NCBI GenBank assembly: GCA_039199225.1
Contig: JBCCSZ010000242.1
Span: forward strand, 1-12,274
Reading direction: 5' to 3'
Source: JBCCSZ01 sp039199225
Lineage (GTDB): Bacteria > Bacteroidota > Bacteroidia > Chitinophagales > Saprospiraceae
DNA length: 12,274 nucleotides
Below are positions 1-7,270 of the stretch, one piece after another. The notes under the pieces are model-generated. The model was given only the letters and a program-made list of their open reading frames with translations. It ran no database searches and was not told the origin of the DNA. Position numbers and translations under genes: made by a program. The stretch's first letter is position 1. Every line of letters begins with the position of its first letter.

Positions 1-1
1 A

Positions 2-751
2 TCCGATGTTTTTCTGAATGCAGAAGGTGTTGAAAAGCATTGGTTTCACGGAAAGCATCCGGCTGGTAATGTCGGTATTCAAATACATCACACGGATCCC
101 ATCGGTATGCGAGATCGCGTTTGGACGGTTGGCGTTCAGGATTTGTTGACCATCGGTGCTGTGTTTGCTCATGGCCGCTTCGATGCCAGCCGATTGGTTG
201 CCTTGACGGGTTCCCAACTGGAAAAGCCGACGTATACTCGGACCTATCTGGGTGCCAAAATCAGTGATTTGGTCAAAGAGAATGTCATCGGGGAGAAAGT
301 TCGCTACATATCCGGTGATGTCCTTTCTGGTACCCAGAAGGCAGCCGACAACTTCCTAGATTTCTACGACGATCAGTTGACTGTTATCGAAGAAGGTGAC
401 TATTATGAAATGTTTGGTTGGTTGTTGCCCATCGCGCCACGTCCGACCATCTCTAATACTTTTCCAAACTTCCTCTACCCCGATCTCAAATTCAAGGGAG
501 ATACAAATACACATGGGGAGGAAAGGGCCTTTGTGGTCACTGGACAGTACGAGAGCGTATTGCCAATGGATATTTATCCACAGCATTTGATGAAAGCTAT
601 CCTAATCAATGATTTTGAACGTATGGAAGGACTCGGTATCTACGAATTGAGTGAAGAGGATGTTGCTCTTTGTGAGTTCGTTTGTACTTCCAAACAGCCT
701 TTGCAGAGAATCCTGCGTTCAGGGCTGGATAACATGCGCGAGCAAGGATAA
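2..751 (+). CDS. nqrA: Na+-translocating NADH:quinone reductase subunit A, 5'-truncated by window edge
   Basis: C-terminal 249 residues of NqrA; the frame is open to the first base, so the true start lies upstream. NqrA is the large cytoplasmic-side subunit of Na+-NQR and, with NqrB, forms the quinone-reducing part of the complex. Family NqrA is about 450 residues, so a little over half is visible. Recognisable family features are a HPAGNVGIQIHH stretch at visible residues 20-31 (HPAG..G..IH in the family), ISGDVLSG in the middle, a YESVLPMDIYP stretch, and a C-terminal EEDVALCEFVC motif with two cysteines. The first internal ATG (107) is not a start because family homology continues upstream of it. 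It is first in the visible operon, 79 bases ahead of nqrB. Assignment is by family resemblance plus operon context; nothing looks broken. Confidence 0.96.
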   Translation, partial: SDVFLNAEGVEKHWFHGKHPAGNVGIQIHHTDPIGMRDRVWTVGVQDLLTIGAVFAHGRFDASRLVALTGSQLEKPTYTRTYLGAKISDLVKENVIGEKVRYISGDVLSGTQKAADNFLDFYDDQLTVIEEGDYYEMFGWLLPIAPRPTISNTFPNFLYPDLKFKGDTNTHGEERAFVVTGQYESVLPMDIYPQHLMKAILINDFERMEGLGIYELSEEDVALCEFVCTSKQPLQRILRSGLDNMREQG

Positions 752-830
752 AAAAAATTATTTCAATCAATGCCTGTAAAAGCATTTGCCAAGCAGGTGT
801 ATTAATTGGAAGATCACAAAATAGATAAAC

Positions 831-2099
831 ATGGCATTACTAGACTTTTTAAAGAAAATTGAGCCAGACAAGGAAAAATCTCCGTTTTTGCATACTGCAT
901 ACGACGCTTTTTTCACTTTTGCTTTCTCACCCAATACGACGACCAGCGGAAAGGGAACCCATATCAAAGATGGTATGGATTTGAAGCGGACTATGGTCCA
1001 CGTCGTTTTGGCAATGCAGTTTTGCTATCTTTTTGGTACTTATAATCTTGGTCACCAACACTTCAAGGCGTTGGGGATGTATCCTGGACTTTTCGAAGGA
1101 TTGCACCTCAAGCTGGCCTATGGTTTGGTGATGTTGATTCCTATATTCATTGTCGTTCACGTCGTCGGTTTGGGAATCGAATTTTATTATGCCTACAAAA
1201 AGGGACACTCGGTCGAGGAAGGATTTCTGGTATCGGGCGCCTTGATTCCATTGATTATGCCACCAGATATTCCTCTTTGGATTCTGGGACTGTCTGTCGC
1301 ATTTGCTGTGTGGATTGGCAAAGAGGCTTTTGGTGGAACGGGGATGAATATCCTAAATGTGGCCTTATTAGCAAGGGTCTTTGTCTTTTTTGCTTATCCG
1401 ACCACCATCTCGGGGGATGAGGTCTGGGTGGCCGGTTTGGCTGCTACGGAACCTGGCTCAGCAGTAGATTACGGGTGGTTTTTGACGGGTGTTTGTAATG
1501 GCCTATTTGAGTCCTTGGGCTGGGCGACCTTCGACGTCGGAGCGACGGTCGTTGATGGGTTTACCGGAGCTACACCGCTGGCATTGGCTTACCAAGGTGG
1601 CTGGGAGAATGTGACGGAGCACTACTCAACAGCACAGATGTTTTGGGGAACGATCCCTGGCTCTATAGGTGAAACCTCTAAGCCCTTCATTTTGGTAGGG
1701 GCATTGTTCTTGATTGCGACAGGTATTGCCAGTTGGCGCATCATGGCGGGTATGTTTGCGGGTGCTGTCGTCATGTGTCTGCTGATGAACGCCTGGGGCG
1801 CTACCGTCTTTATGGAAGTACCCTGGTACTACCAGTTCTACATGGGTAGCTTCTTCTTCGCAATGGCCTTTATGGCAACCGATCCGGTGACGGCGGCGAG
1901 TACCAATCGAGGAAAATGGATATATGGCTTCTTGATCGGATTCATTGGAATGATCATCCGGGTTATGAACCCAGCCTATCCAGAAGGATGGATGTTGGCT
2001 ATTTTGTTGCTCAATGTATTTGCGCCACTGATTGACCACTACGTGTTGGAAGCTAACATGACCAGAAGAGCTAAGCGCACGGCAAAAGTAACTGCTTAA
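831..2099 (+). CDS. nqrB: Na+-translocating NADH:quinone reductase subunit B
   Basis: Integral membrane subunit (422 residues; V. cholerae NqrB is about 415) that holds covalently bound FMN and, in known enzymes, riboflavin, and provides much of the Na+ path and quinone site. The flavinylation motif is DGFTGATPLA at residues 242-251, with Thr248 the expected phosphoester FMN acceptor (the S/T-G-A-T motif used by the ApbE flavin transferase). Other signatures are MATDPVTAAS in the second half and NPAYPEG at 380-386 in the last membrane segments. About ten hydrophobic segments are visible. The ATG at 831 is preceded by A-rich sequence with no Shine-Dalgarno, normal for Bacteroidota. It follows nqrA by 79 bases and precedes nqrC by 87. 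No truncation or missing key residue seen. ApbE itself is not encoded in this window. Confidence 0.98.
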   Translation: MALLDFLKKIEPDKEKSPFLHTAYDAFFTFAFSPNTTTSGKGTHIKDGMDLKRTMVHVVLAMQFCYLFGTYNLGHQHFKALGMYPGLFEGLHLKLAYGLVMLIPIFIVVHVVGLGIEFYYAYKKGHSVEEGFLVSGALIPLIMPPDIPLWILGLSVAFAVWIGKEAFGGTGMNILNVALLARVFVFFAYPTTISGDEVWVAGLAATEPGSAVDYGWFLTGVCNGLFESLGWATFDVGATVVDGFTGATPLALAYQGGWENVTEHYSTAQMFWGTIPGSIGETSKPFILVGALFLIATGIASWRIMAGMFAGAVVMCLLMNAWGATVFMEVPWYYQFYMGSFFFAMAFMATDPVTAASTNRGKWIYGFLIGFIGMIIRVMNPAYPEGWMLAILLLNVFAPLIDHYVLEANMTRRAKRTAKVTA

Positions 2100-2186
2100 G
2101 GATCGAAAGATTTGCGCTGAAAAGTGTTATAAATTAGAAACAAATTTAGTTGCAACGACTTGCAGCTTCACACCAAAAGCAATCTA

Positions 2187-2981
2187 ATGGAAAATACGAG
2201 ATATATCATCATCTTCACCTTGGTTATGACCTCTGCCGTCGCCCTGATGCTGGCTGGCCTTTTCTATGCCACAGAGACCAAAGCCAAGCAGAATGAAGCA
2301 ATATTTAACAAAAGAGCCGTACTGAAAGCTGTTGAAACTTATCTCGACAAATCTGTCGATGACATGGGGGACGATGAGGTACTTTCTCTCTTTGAGAAGC
2401 AAGTACAGCAGAAAGTGCTGAATATGAACGGTGAAGAAGTAGATGCTGCAGCTGTTGAGGCTGCTGGTCACAAGGGGGGAATGGCGGAAAACATCGATAT
2501 GGCAAAGGAGAAGAAGAAGCCGGAGGCCGACCGCTTGTTGCCACTGTTTACATTCAACTATGAAAATGGCAGCATCCAGATTGTTTCTGTCCGAGGCAAT
2601 GGCCTTTGGGACGAAATCTGGGGAAACATTGCCATCGAGCTGAACTCGAAGACGAAAGGTACAGTGGTAGGAGCAGCCTTCGATCACAAGGCAGAGACCC
2701 CTGGGCTGGGTGCTGAAATTAAGGACAACCCTTCTTTCCGTGCGAAGTTCAAAAACAAGCGCTTGTACAACGACGATGGCGAATATGTTTCTGTGAAGGT
2801 TGAAAAAGGTGGTGCCAAAGACGAAGCGCATGGTGTAGATGTCATCTCTGGTGCAACAGTAACGAGTGTCGGTGTGGGCGAGATGCTCTACCGAGGCATC
2901 AAGTACTACGAGCCTTACTTCAATCAGGAGATGGGAGCTTCGAAAGGCGATATGCAAGGTATGTTAATCAAAGAAAACTAA
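2187..2981 (+). CDS. nqrC: Na+-translocating NADH:quinone reductase subunit C
   Basis: Subunit with one N-terminal membrane anchor (about residues 5-27) and a large periplasmic FMN-binding domain, 264 residues. The FMN-binding motif is SGATVTS at 221-227, with Thr224 the expected covalent FMN site; AETPGLGAEI (from residue 169) is the conserved stretch that packs near the flavin. In the electron path FMN of NqrC lies between the NqrD/E Fe-S site and FMN of NqrB. I chose ATG 2187. An in-frame TTG at 2160 would add nine polar residues ahead of the anchor and has no supporting signal. A Lys/Glu-rich low-complexity segment (AKEKKKPEADR, about residues 106-116) is less conserved and probably a surface loop. 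It sits between nqrB and nqrD in the normal operon order. Confidence 0.97.
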   Translation: MENTRYIIIFTLVMTSAVALMLAGLFYATETKAKQNEAIFNKRAVLKAVETYLDKSVDDMGDDEVLSLFEKQVQQKVLNMNGEEVDAAAVEAAGHKGGMAENIDMAKEKKKPEADRLLPLFTFNYENGSIQIVSVRGNGLWDEIWGNIAIELNSKTKGTVVGAAFDHKAETPGLGAEIKDNPSFRAKFKNKRLYNDDGEYVSVKVEKGGAKDEAHGVDVISGATVTSVGVGEMLYRGIKYYEPYFNQEMGASKGDMQGMLIKEN

Positions 2982-3034
2982 GAATAAATCAGGTTGAGGA
3001 GGTATTCCTTTACCGATAACAACTGATAGAACAA

Positions 3035-3775
3035 ATGGCAGAAACAACAATTCAAGGAACTGAAGTCAAAAAGGCGGATCCATTATTTGGGAAAGCGGAG
3101 CGTAAACTCCTTGCCGATCCTTTAAATGACAACAACCCGATTACCGTGCAGGTATTGGGGATTTGCTCTGCATTGGCTGTGACAACGTTGGTTTATCCAT
3201 CTGTGGTCATGTCTGTTGCGGTAGTATTCGTTTGTGCTTTCGCGAACTTGTTTACTTCTCTGTTGCGGAATTCCATTCCAAAGCAGATACGTATGATCGT
3301 TCAATTGGTCATTATTGCAACGCTGGTTACAGTGGTAGAGTTGGTGCTAAAGGCTTTCAACTATACTGTGTACAAGCAATTGTCTGTATTCATCGGCCTA
3401 ATCATTACCAACTGTATCGTAATGGGGCGCCTCGAAGCTTTTGCGATGGCTAACAAGCCTTGGCGTTCTTTCCTCGATGGCATTGGAAACGGTCTGGGGT
3501 ATGGTGCTATTTTGATCGTTGTGGCTTTGATCCGCGAGATATTTGGTAAGGGAACGCTGTTTGCAGGTAGTCCGATCGAGATGAAATTGATTGGTGCCAA
3601 CAACGAATCGGCTTCTTATCTGATCAATACAGCGGCGGAAAGCGGCATTGGAACCTGGTTTTCCTGGTATGCAAATAACAACCTGATGGTTTTGCCCGCA
3701 GCGGCTATGTTTATCATCGGTATCCTTATTTGGATACAGAGAAGCTGGAACCCAAAGCTGGTTGACATCAGCTAA
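3035..3775 (+). CDS. nqrD: Na+-translocating NADH:quinone reductase subunit D
   Basis: Membrane subunit with about six hydrophobic segments. NqrD and NqrE are homologous, inverted-topology proteins that together hold the intramembrane iron-sulfur centre. The two required cysteines are visible: Cys44 in QVLGICSALAV and Cys127 in LIITNCIVMGR, matching Cys29 and Cys112 of the V. cholerae protein. The DGIGNGLGYG motif is also present. At 246 residues it is longer than the usual 205-215. The excess is a polar N-terminal tail (residues 1-33) and an extended hydrophilic loop near residues 188-212 before the last membrane helix. ATG 3035 is used; a perfect purine-rich AGGAGGT lies 31 bases upstream, too far to act as a normal Shine-Dalgarno. 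The gap to nqrC is 53 bases and to nqrE 39. Confidence 0.97.
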   Translation: MAETTIQGTEVKKADPLFGKAERKLLADPLNDNNPITVQVLGICSALAVTTLVYPSVVMSVAVVFVCAFANLFTSLLRNSIPKQIRMIVQLVIIATLVTVVELVLKAFNYTVYKQLSVFIGLIITNCIVMGRLEAFAMANKPWRSFLDGIGNGLGYGAILIVVALIREIFGKGTLFAGSPIEMKLIGANNESASYLINTAAESGIGTWFSWYANNNLMVLPAAAMFIIGILIWIQRSWNPKLVDIS

Positions 3776-3814
3776 TTGCTTCAACCCCCTTTATCATTCG
3801 TAAATAACAAATTA

Positions 3815-4426
3815 ATGGAAGCGTTTAATATATTTATCAAATCTGCTTTTATCGAGAACATGGTCCTGGCTTATTTCCTAGGGATGTGTTCTTACCTGGC
3901 GGTATCCAAAACGGTTAAGACAGCCTTCGGCCTTGGTCTGGCTGTTATCTTCGTCTTGGGTATCACAATGCCAATCAACTGGATTATTTCCAACGTGCTG
4001 CTCAGTGAAACGGGCGTATTTGGCATCGATCTTACTTTCTTGCGTTTCATCCTTTTCATCGCCGTTATTGCCTCTATGGTACAATTGGTAGAGATGATCG
4101 TCGAGAAGGTTTCTCCGGCGCTGTACAATTCGCTGGGTATTTTCTTGCCGCTGATTACGGTAAACTGCGCCATCCTCGGGGGCTCCCTTTTCATGGTATC
4201 CCGCGAGTACTCCTTCGGCAACTCTGTTGCTTTTGGTCTAGGTAGTGGTTTCGGCTGGTTTTTGGCCATCATCGCCATTGCAGCCATCCGTGAGAAGATC
4301 CGCTATTCTAATGTGCCTCCAGCACTGCGTGGTCTTGGAATGGCTTTCATCCTGACTGGCTTGATGGGAATTGCCTTTATGAGCCTGATGGGTATTGATC
4401 CAGATGCGCTAACAGGTGGAAAGTAG
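3815..4426 (+). CDS. nqrE: Na+-translocating NADH:quinone reductase subunit E
   Basis: Membrane subunit of 203 residues, normal for the family (about 198-205), with about six hydrophobic helices. It pairs with NqrD around the intramembrane Fe-S site. The two ligand cysteines are visible: Cys25 in FLGMCSYLAVSK and Cys118 in PLITVNCAILGG, corresponding to Cys26 and Cys120 of V. cholerae NqrE. Further family motifs are SALYN-like PALYNSLGIFLPL, GSGFGWFLAI and the C-terminal VPPALRGLGMAFI. I chose ATG 3815. An in-frame TTG at 3776, directly after the nqrD stop, would add 13 residues that precede the conserved MEAFNIFIKSAFIEN start and is unlikely to be used. The 54-base gap to nqrF contains a 12-base palindrome. 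Confidence 0.97.
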   Translation: MEAFNIFIKSAFIENMVLAYFLGMCSYLAVSKTVKTAFGLGLAVIFVLGITMPINWIISNVLLSETGVFGIDLTFLRFILFIAVIASMVQLVEMIVEKVSPALYNSLGIFLPLITVNCAILGGSLFMVSREYSFGNSVAFGLGSGFGWFLAIIAIAAIREKIRYSNVPPALRGLGMAFILTGLMGIAFMSLMGIDPDALTGGK

Positions 4427-4480
4427 CAACATTGCAATGGGGATTTTGTTAGATACTTAAAGATTTAAATCTCAATAATT

Positions 4481-5785
4481 ATGCTTGTTAATATCGTATT
4501 AGCCGTAGTGGTCTTCAGCCTTGTCATCTTGGCACTGGCCTTTATGTTGATCTCCGCTCGGAAGCGACTGGTTCCGCAGGGTGATGTAAAGATTGTTGTT
4601 AATGGAGATGCTGAAAACCCGATATTGGTAAAGCCAGGAAGCTCCTTGCTGTCGGCCCTTTCCGATCGCAATATCTTTTTGCCTTCCGCTTGTGGAGGTG
4701 GGGGAACCTGTGCGATGTGTGAATGTCACGTAGACAAAGGAGGAGGAGATGTTTTGCCAACAGAGCTCAACCACTTGACGCGCCGCGAAGTTGCTGAAAA
4801 CATGCGCTTGGCTTGCCAGGTGAAAGTTCGCCAAGACATGGACATTCGCATACCCGAAGAGATTTTTGGTATCAAGAAGTGGGACTGCGAAGTGGTTTCC
4901 AATTACAATGTTGCAACCTTCATCAAAGAGTTTGTTGTAAAACTGCCAGAGGGCGAAACCCTCGACTTTGAGTCGGGTGGGTACATCCAGATTGATGTGC
5001 CAGTGGTCGAATGTGCATTCAAAGACATGGACATTACGGCACACCCAAGAATGGAGAAAAAGCCTGATGAGTACCAAGGAGAGTGGGATCAATTCCAGAT
5101 GTGGGGACTCAAAATGGTCAATGATGAGCCACAATTCCGCGCTTACTCCATGGCCAACCACCCAGCAGAAGGAAACATCGTGATGTTGAACATTCGTATT
5201 GCTACACCACCCTGGGATCGCAATGCCAAAGGCTGGATGCCTGTAAATCCTGGTGTTTGCTCCTCTTATGTATTTACTCGTAAGCCGGGGGATAAAGTAA
5301 CAGTTAGTGGTCCTTATGGTGAATTCTTCATCAAGCCTACTAAAAAGGAGATGGTCTACATCGGCGGTGGAGCCGGTATGGCACCCTTGCGCTCGCACAT
5401 CTTCCACTTGTTCCATACCCTCAAGACAGAAGATCGCAAAGTAACTTACTGGTATGGTGGACGTTCTCGCCGTGAGTTGTTCTACACGGAGGACTTCCGG
5501 AACATTGAAAATGATTTTGATAACTTTAAGTACTTCATTGCCTTGTCCAATGCGACAGAGGAGGACAACTGGCAGGTGAAGGAAGATATTGAGGCAGATG
5601 GTGATGGTTTTGTTGGATTTATCCACCAAGTGTTGTTTGATAAATACCTCAAGAATCACCCAGAGCCGGAAGAAGTAGAATACTACCTTTGTGGACCTCC
5701 CCTGATGTTGCAAGCAGCTTTGAAGATGCTGGACGAATTGGGTGTGCCAGAAGAGAATATCGCTTTTGATGATTTTGGTAGCTAA
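4481..5785 (+). CDS. nqrF: Na+-translocating NADH:quinone reductase subunit F (NADH dehydrogenase, FAD/2Fe-2S)
   Basis: Electron entry subunit, 434 residues, cytoplasmic apart from one N-terminal membrane helix (about 3-25). Domain order: ferredoxin-type 2Fe-2S domain with Cys71, Cys77, Cys80 and Cys112 (CGGGGTCAMC ... LACQV); a ferredoxin-reductase FAD domain with RAYSMAN at 220-226; then an NADH domain with GGGAGMAP at 295-302 and YYLCGPPLM at 401-409 including Cys404. The C-terminal DDFGS is the usual NqrF end and stacks on the flavin in known structures. It oxidises NADH and passes electrons to the Fe-S site in NqrD/E. It is the last gene of the operon and is followed after 26 bases by a strong terminator. 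All cofactor residues are intact; nothing unusual. Confidence 0.98.
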   Translation: MLVNIVLAVVVFSLVILALAFMLISARKRLVPQGDVKIVVNGDAENPILVKPGSSLLSALSDRNIFLPSACGGGGTCAMCECHVDKGGGDVLPTELNHLTRREVAENMRLACQVKVRQDMDIRIPEEIFGIKKWDCEVVSNYNVATFIKEFVVKLPEGETLDFESGGYIQIDVPVVECAFKDMDITAHPRMEKKPDEYQGEWDQFQMWGLKMVNDEPQFRAYSMANHPAEGNIVMLNIRIATPPWDRNAKGWMPVNPGVCSSYVFTRKPGDKVTVSGPYGEFFIKPTKKEMVYIGGGAGMAPLRSHIFHLFHTLKTEDRKVTYWYGGRSRRELFYTEDFRNIENDFDNFKYFIALSNATEEDNWQVKEDIEADGDGFVGFIHQVLFDKYLKNHPEPEEVEYYLCGPPLMLQAALKMLDELGVPEENIAFDDFGS

Positions 5786-5811
5786 TACCAGAAAACATGA
5801 AAGTCTACAGC

Positions 5812-5844
5812 AAAAAAGCCTTCGCCATCGGCGAGGGCTTTTTT
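5812..5844 (+). terminator. Intrinsic terminator ending the nqr operon
   Basis: An inverted repeat with arms 5812-5826 and 5830-5844 and a 3-base loop (ATC). The core is GCCTTCGCC paired with GGCGAGGGC, with a single T-G wobble. It is flanked by six A on the left and six T on the right, so it could also terminate in the opposite direction. It begins 26 bases after the nqrF stop. The arms and U-tract are read directly from the sequence. Confidence 0.93.
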
Positions 5845-5845
5845 G

Positions 5846-6344
5846 TTTTCTTCGTGCCTGTCCGGAAAAATGGACTTTTTACCTGTTATTGGGTGCCATA
5901 AGGACTTTGCAATTTACTGCCACCTGCCAGCTTTATTCAACGATTCTTACATTGAATCAGCTCGTGTTCTGTGATGGAAAGCGTAATCTTCCAACTTATC
6001 CTCATAAAAACAACTTTCAACGATCGTCACATGGTCCAATGCGATGTACCGGTGTTGGTCGTCCATCAAGGCTTGTGGAAGCTTTATCATCTGATTGTTT
6101 TATGGGCTACTTGAGAAATGGCGATTGGATTGATGAGGCTAGTTGATCCTTTCTGTCGTTTTTCTAAAGAATGCTTGAGCTGTGAAGAATCGATCGGACG
6201 GCGCACAGCCTGCTTTTAGTAGTAGCTCTGTTGCATTTCACATCTCTTCCATGTACCAAGCAAAGGCAATCCAATGTCTCTTAGCGTATAGACCCTAATC
6301 AATTTCGATGGAAAAGTAAAATGGTAGTTATAGCTGCCGTGGCA
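5846..6344. other. Intergenic region between convergent nqrF and psd, no recognised gene
   Basis: About 500 bases with no gene I can recognise. The plus strand is open from the nqrF end to 6146 in one frame, but its translation is not protein-like to my eye and it runs through the terminator hairpin. On the minus strand one frame holds several open pieces separated by single stops (about 6294-6090 and the 47-codon frame 5947-6090). This could be decayed coding sequence or chance. A small TGCCgtGGCA inverted repeat at 6335-6344 abuts the psd stop. No insertion-sequence ends, tRNA or clear repeats were seen. Confidence 0.5.
5947..6090 (-). CDS. Candidate small ORF, 47 residues, function unknown
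   Basis: Minus-strand ATG (6090) to TAA (5947), 47 residues. It starts MIKLPQALMDDQHRYIALDH and ends in an acidic and His-rich tail (YAFHHRTRADSM). There is no signal peptide, membrane segment or Cys pair. Codon use is compatible with the neighbours (GAC, GAT, GAA, TTG, ATC), which is the only positive evidence. There is a TAA in frame four codons upstream of the ATG and no evident Bacteroidota promoter. It may be a genuine small protein, the remnant of a longer gene, or chance. I do not recognise the family. Confidence 0.2.
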   Translation of the reverse strand: MIKLPQALMDDQHRYIALDHVTIVESCFYEDKLEDYAFHHRTRADSM

Positions 6345-6992
6345 TTACAATTTGGCAATGACCGTTCGGTTGCCTTTCACCTTCTGGCCAATGCTCACCT
6401 GTATATCGGCATCCAAGGGGAGAAACAAATCTACCCGTGAACCAAATTTGATGAAGCCCATATCGGTTCCTTGGACAACCTCGTCGCCTGGTTCGAGATA
6501 GTTGACGATTCGCTTGGCCATTGCTCCGGCGATTTGGCGGAGCAGGATTTCCGTGGTGCCATTGTCGATGACCACAGTCGTCCGCTCATTTTCGGTGGAA
6601 GACTTAGGGTGCCAGGCTACTAAGTATTTACCCGGATGGTATTTAAAATAGTTGACTGTCCCACTGACTGGATTGCGGTTGACATGTACATTGGTGACGC
6701 TCATGAAAATGGAGATTTGCATGCGCTTATCTTCAAAATACTCGTCTTCCTGCGTTTCTTCTATCACAACGATCTTTCCATCTGCCGGAGCATAGATGAT
6801 TTGGTCATCTGCAATGAATATCTGCCGATTGGGATTGCGAAAGAATTGCAACACAGCCGCAAAAATAACAAGTGATAGGATACCGCTGATCAGCAGGCCC
6901 TCTGGTAGCCAGAATAATAGGGCGAGGTTGACCAAGGCCAAAGTTAAGGCGAGGTATCCGAGAATTTTGTATCCCTCTTTATGTATATGCAT
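6345..6992 (-). CDS. psd: Phosphatidylserine decarboxylase, short (PSD-A type) form
   Basis: Converts phosphatidylserine to phosphatidylethanolamine, the main zwitterionic lipid, using a pyruvoyl group made by self-cleavage. The protein has 215 residues, the length of the short single-domain bacterial form. Residues 9-50 form two membrane helices. The decarboxylase core starts at FFRNPNR (50-56) and includes YAPADGKIVVIE, IFMSVTNVHVNRNPVSG (95-111) and the cleavage motif GFIKFGSRVDLFLP, where cleavage between Gly184 and Ser185 should create the pyruvoyl alpha chain. The PADG aspartate and VHVNR histidine match family active-site positions. Start ATG 6992 is supported by the membrane segment following directly and by a promoter candidate 35-60 bases upstream. 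It lies 278 bases downstream of cdsA on the same strand; both act in phospholipid synthesis. Confidence 0.95.
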   Translation of the reverse strand: MHIHKEGYKILGYLALTLALVNLALLFWLPEGLLISGILSLVIFAAVLQFFRNPNRQIFIADDQIIYAPADGKIVVIEETQEDEYFEDKRMQISIFMSVTNVHVNRNPVSGTVNYFKYHPGKYLVAWHPKSSTENERTTVVIDNGTTEILLRQIAGAMAKRIVNYLEPGDEVVQGTDMGFIKFGSRVDLFLPLDADIQVSIGQKVKGNRTVIAKL

Positions 6993-7026
6993 GAATTTTT
7001 CTATTAATAGCCTATTGAACCAATGA

Positions 7027-7055
7027 CGAAATTACTAACAAAAATGCAATTTCAA
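7027..7055 (-). promoter_or_regulatory. Candidate Bacteroidota-type promoter for psd
   Basis: Reading on the minus strand: TTG at 7055-7053, an 18-base spacer, then TAATTTCG at 7034-7027, one mismatch from the phylum consensus TAnnTTTG. The spacing fits the -33/-7 pattern known in Bacteroidota. A transcript would start near 7020 and give a leader of roughly 30 bases before the psd ATG at 6992. This is pattern matching only. Confidence 0.4.
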
Positions 7056-7102
7056 TGCTTCGTATATTAAGTAAATGTACACTTTGAGCGAAGAATTCAC
7101 AT

Positions 7103-7162
7103 CCAATTTGGAAAATACCCGTCAGTTAACATCTTAAAATAGGACAATCCAGCCAATTTGGA
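7103..7162. repeat. Two copies of CCAATTTGGA upstream of psd
   Basis: The near-palindromic 10-mer CCAATTTGGA occurs at 7103-7112 and 7153-7162 in the same orientation, exactly 50 bases apart (close to five helical turns), upstream of the candidate psd promoter. Similarity does not extend beyond the 10-mer. They could be paired operator sites for a regulator of psd, but the AT-rich motif also occurs partly elsewhere in the window (CAATTTGG inside psd and cdsA), so chance is possible. Confidence 0.2.
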
Positions 7163-7210
7163 TGAAGGATCAAATGAAATGCTTCTGCTCAAAAAATCTA
7201 GTGCCTCAAA

Positions 7211-7260
7211 TGTATACCACACAACTAATATACGCTGAATCAGTGACTTGTGTTTATACA
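7211..7260 (-). terminator. Long imperfect stem-loop just after cdsA; possible transcript end
   Basis: Inverted arms 7211-7224 (TGTATACCACACAA) and 7248-7260 (TTGTGTTTATACA) pair with one mismatch/bulge around a 23-base loop, which itself contains the small palindrome CTGAATCAG at 7235-7243. It lies 10 bases downstream of the cdsA stop. On the minus strand a T-run follows only after about 10 bases, so it is not a textbook intrinsic terminator. An mRNA-stabilising 3' hairpin or a protein-binding site is equally possible. Confidence 0.4.
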
Positions 7261-7270
7261 ATGCTCCGAT

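Noticed and set aside
2160..2186. Earlier TTG start for nqrC
   Set aside because: It would add nine polar residues before the membrane anchor. ATG 2187 places the anchor at the N-terminus as in the family.
2184..2957. Minus-strand open frame of about 257 codons opposite nqrC
   Set aside because: Antisense shadow: rich in Cys, His, Phe and Leu without motifs, while the sense strand encodes NqrC with its SGAT motif.
3776..3814. Earlier TTG start for nqrE directly after the nqrD stop
   Set aside because: The conserved NqrE N-terminus begins at ATG 3815; the extra 13 residues are not family-like.
4499..5713. Long open frame of about 400 codons on the minus strand opposite nqrF
   Set aside because: It is exactly antisense to a gene with all NqrF motifs. 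Its translation has no domain character, and such frames arise from the codon bias of the sense gene.
5742..6146. Plus-strand frame of 134 codons starting inside nqrF
   Set aside because: It begins in the nqrF coding sequence, reads through the terminator stem and has no recognisable protein character. I kept only the general note that the gap is open on this strand.
5846..6344. Insertion-sequence remnant between nqrF and psd
   Set aside because: No terminal inverted repeats, target duplication or transposase motif could be seen.
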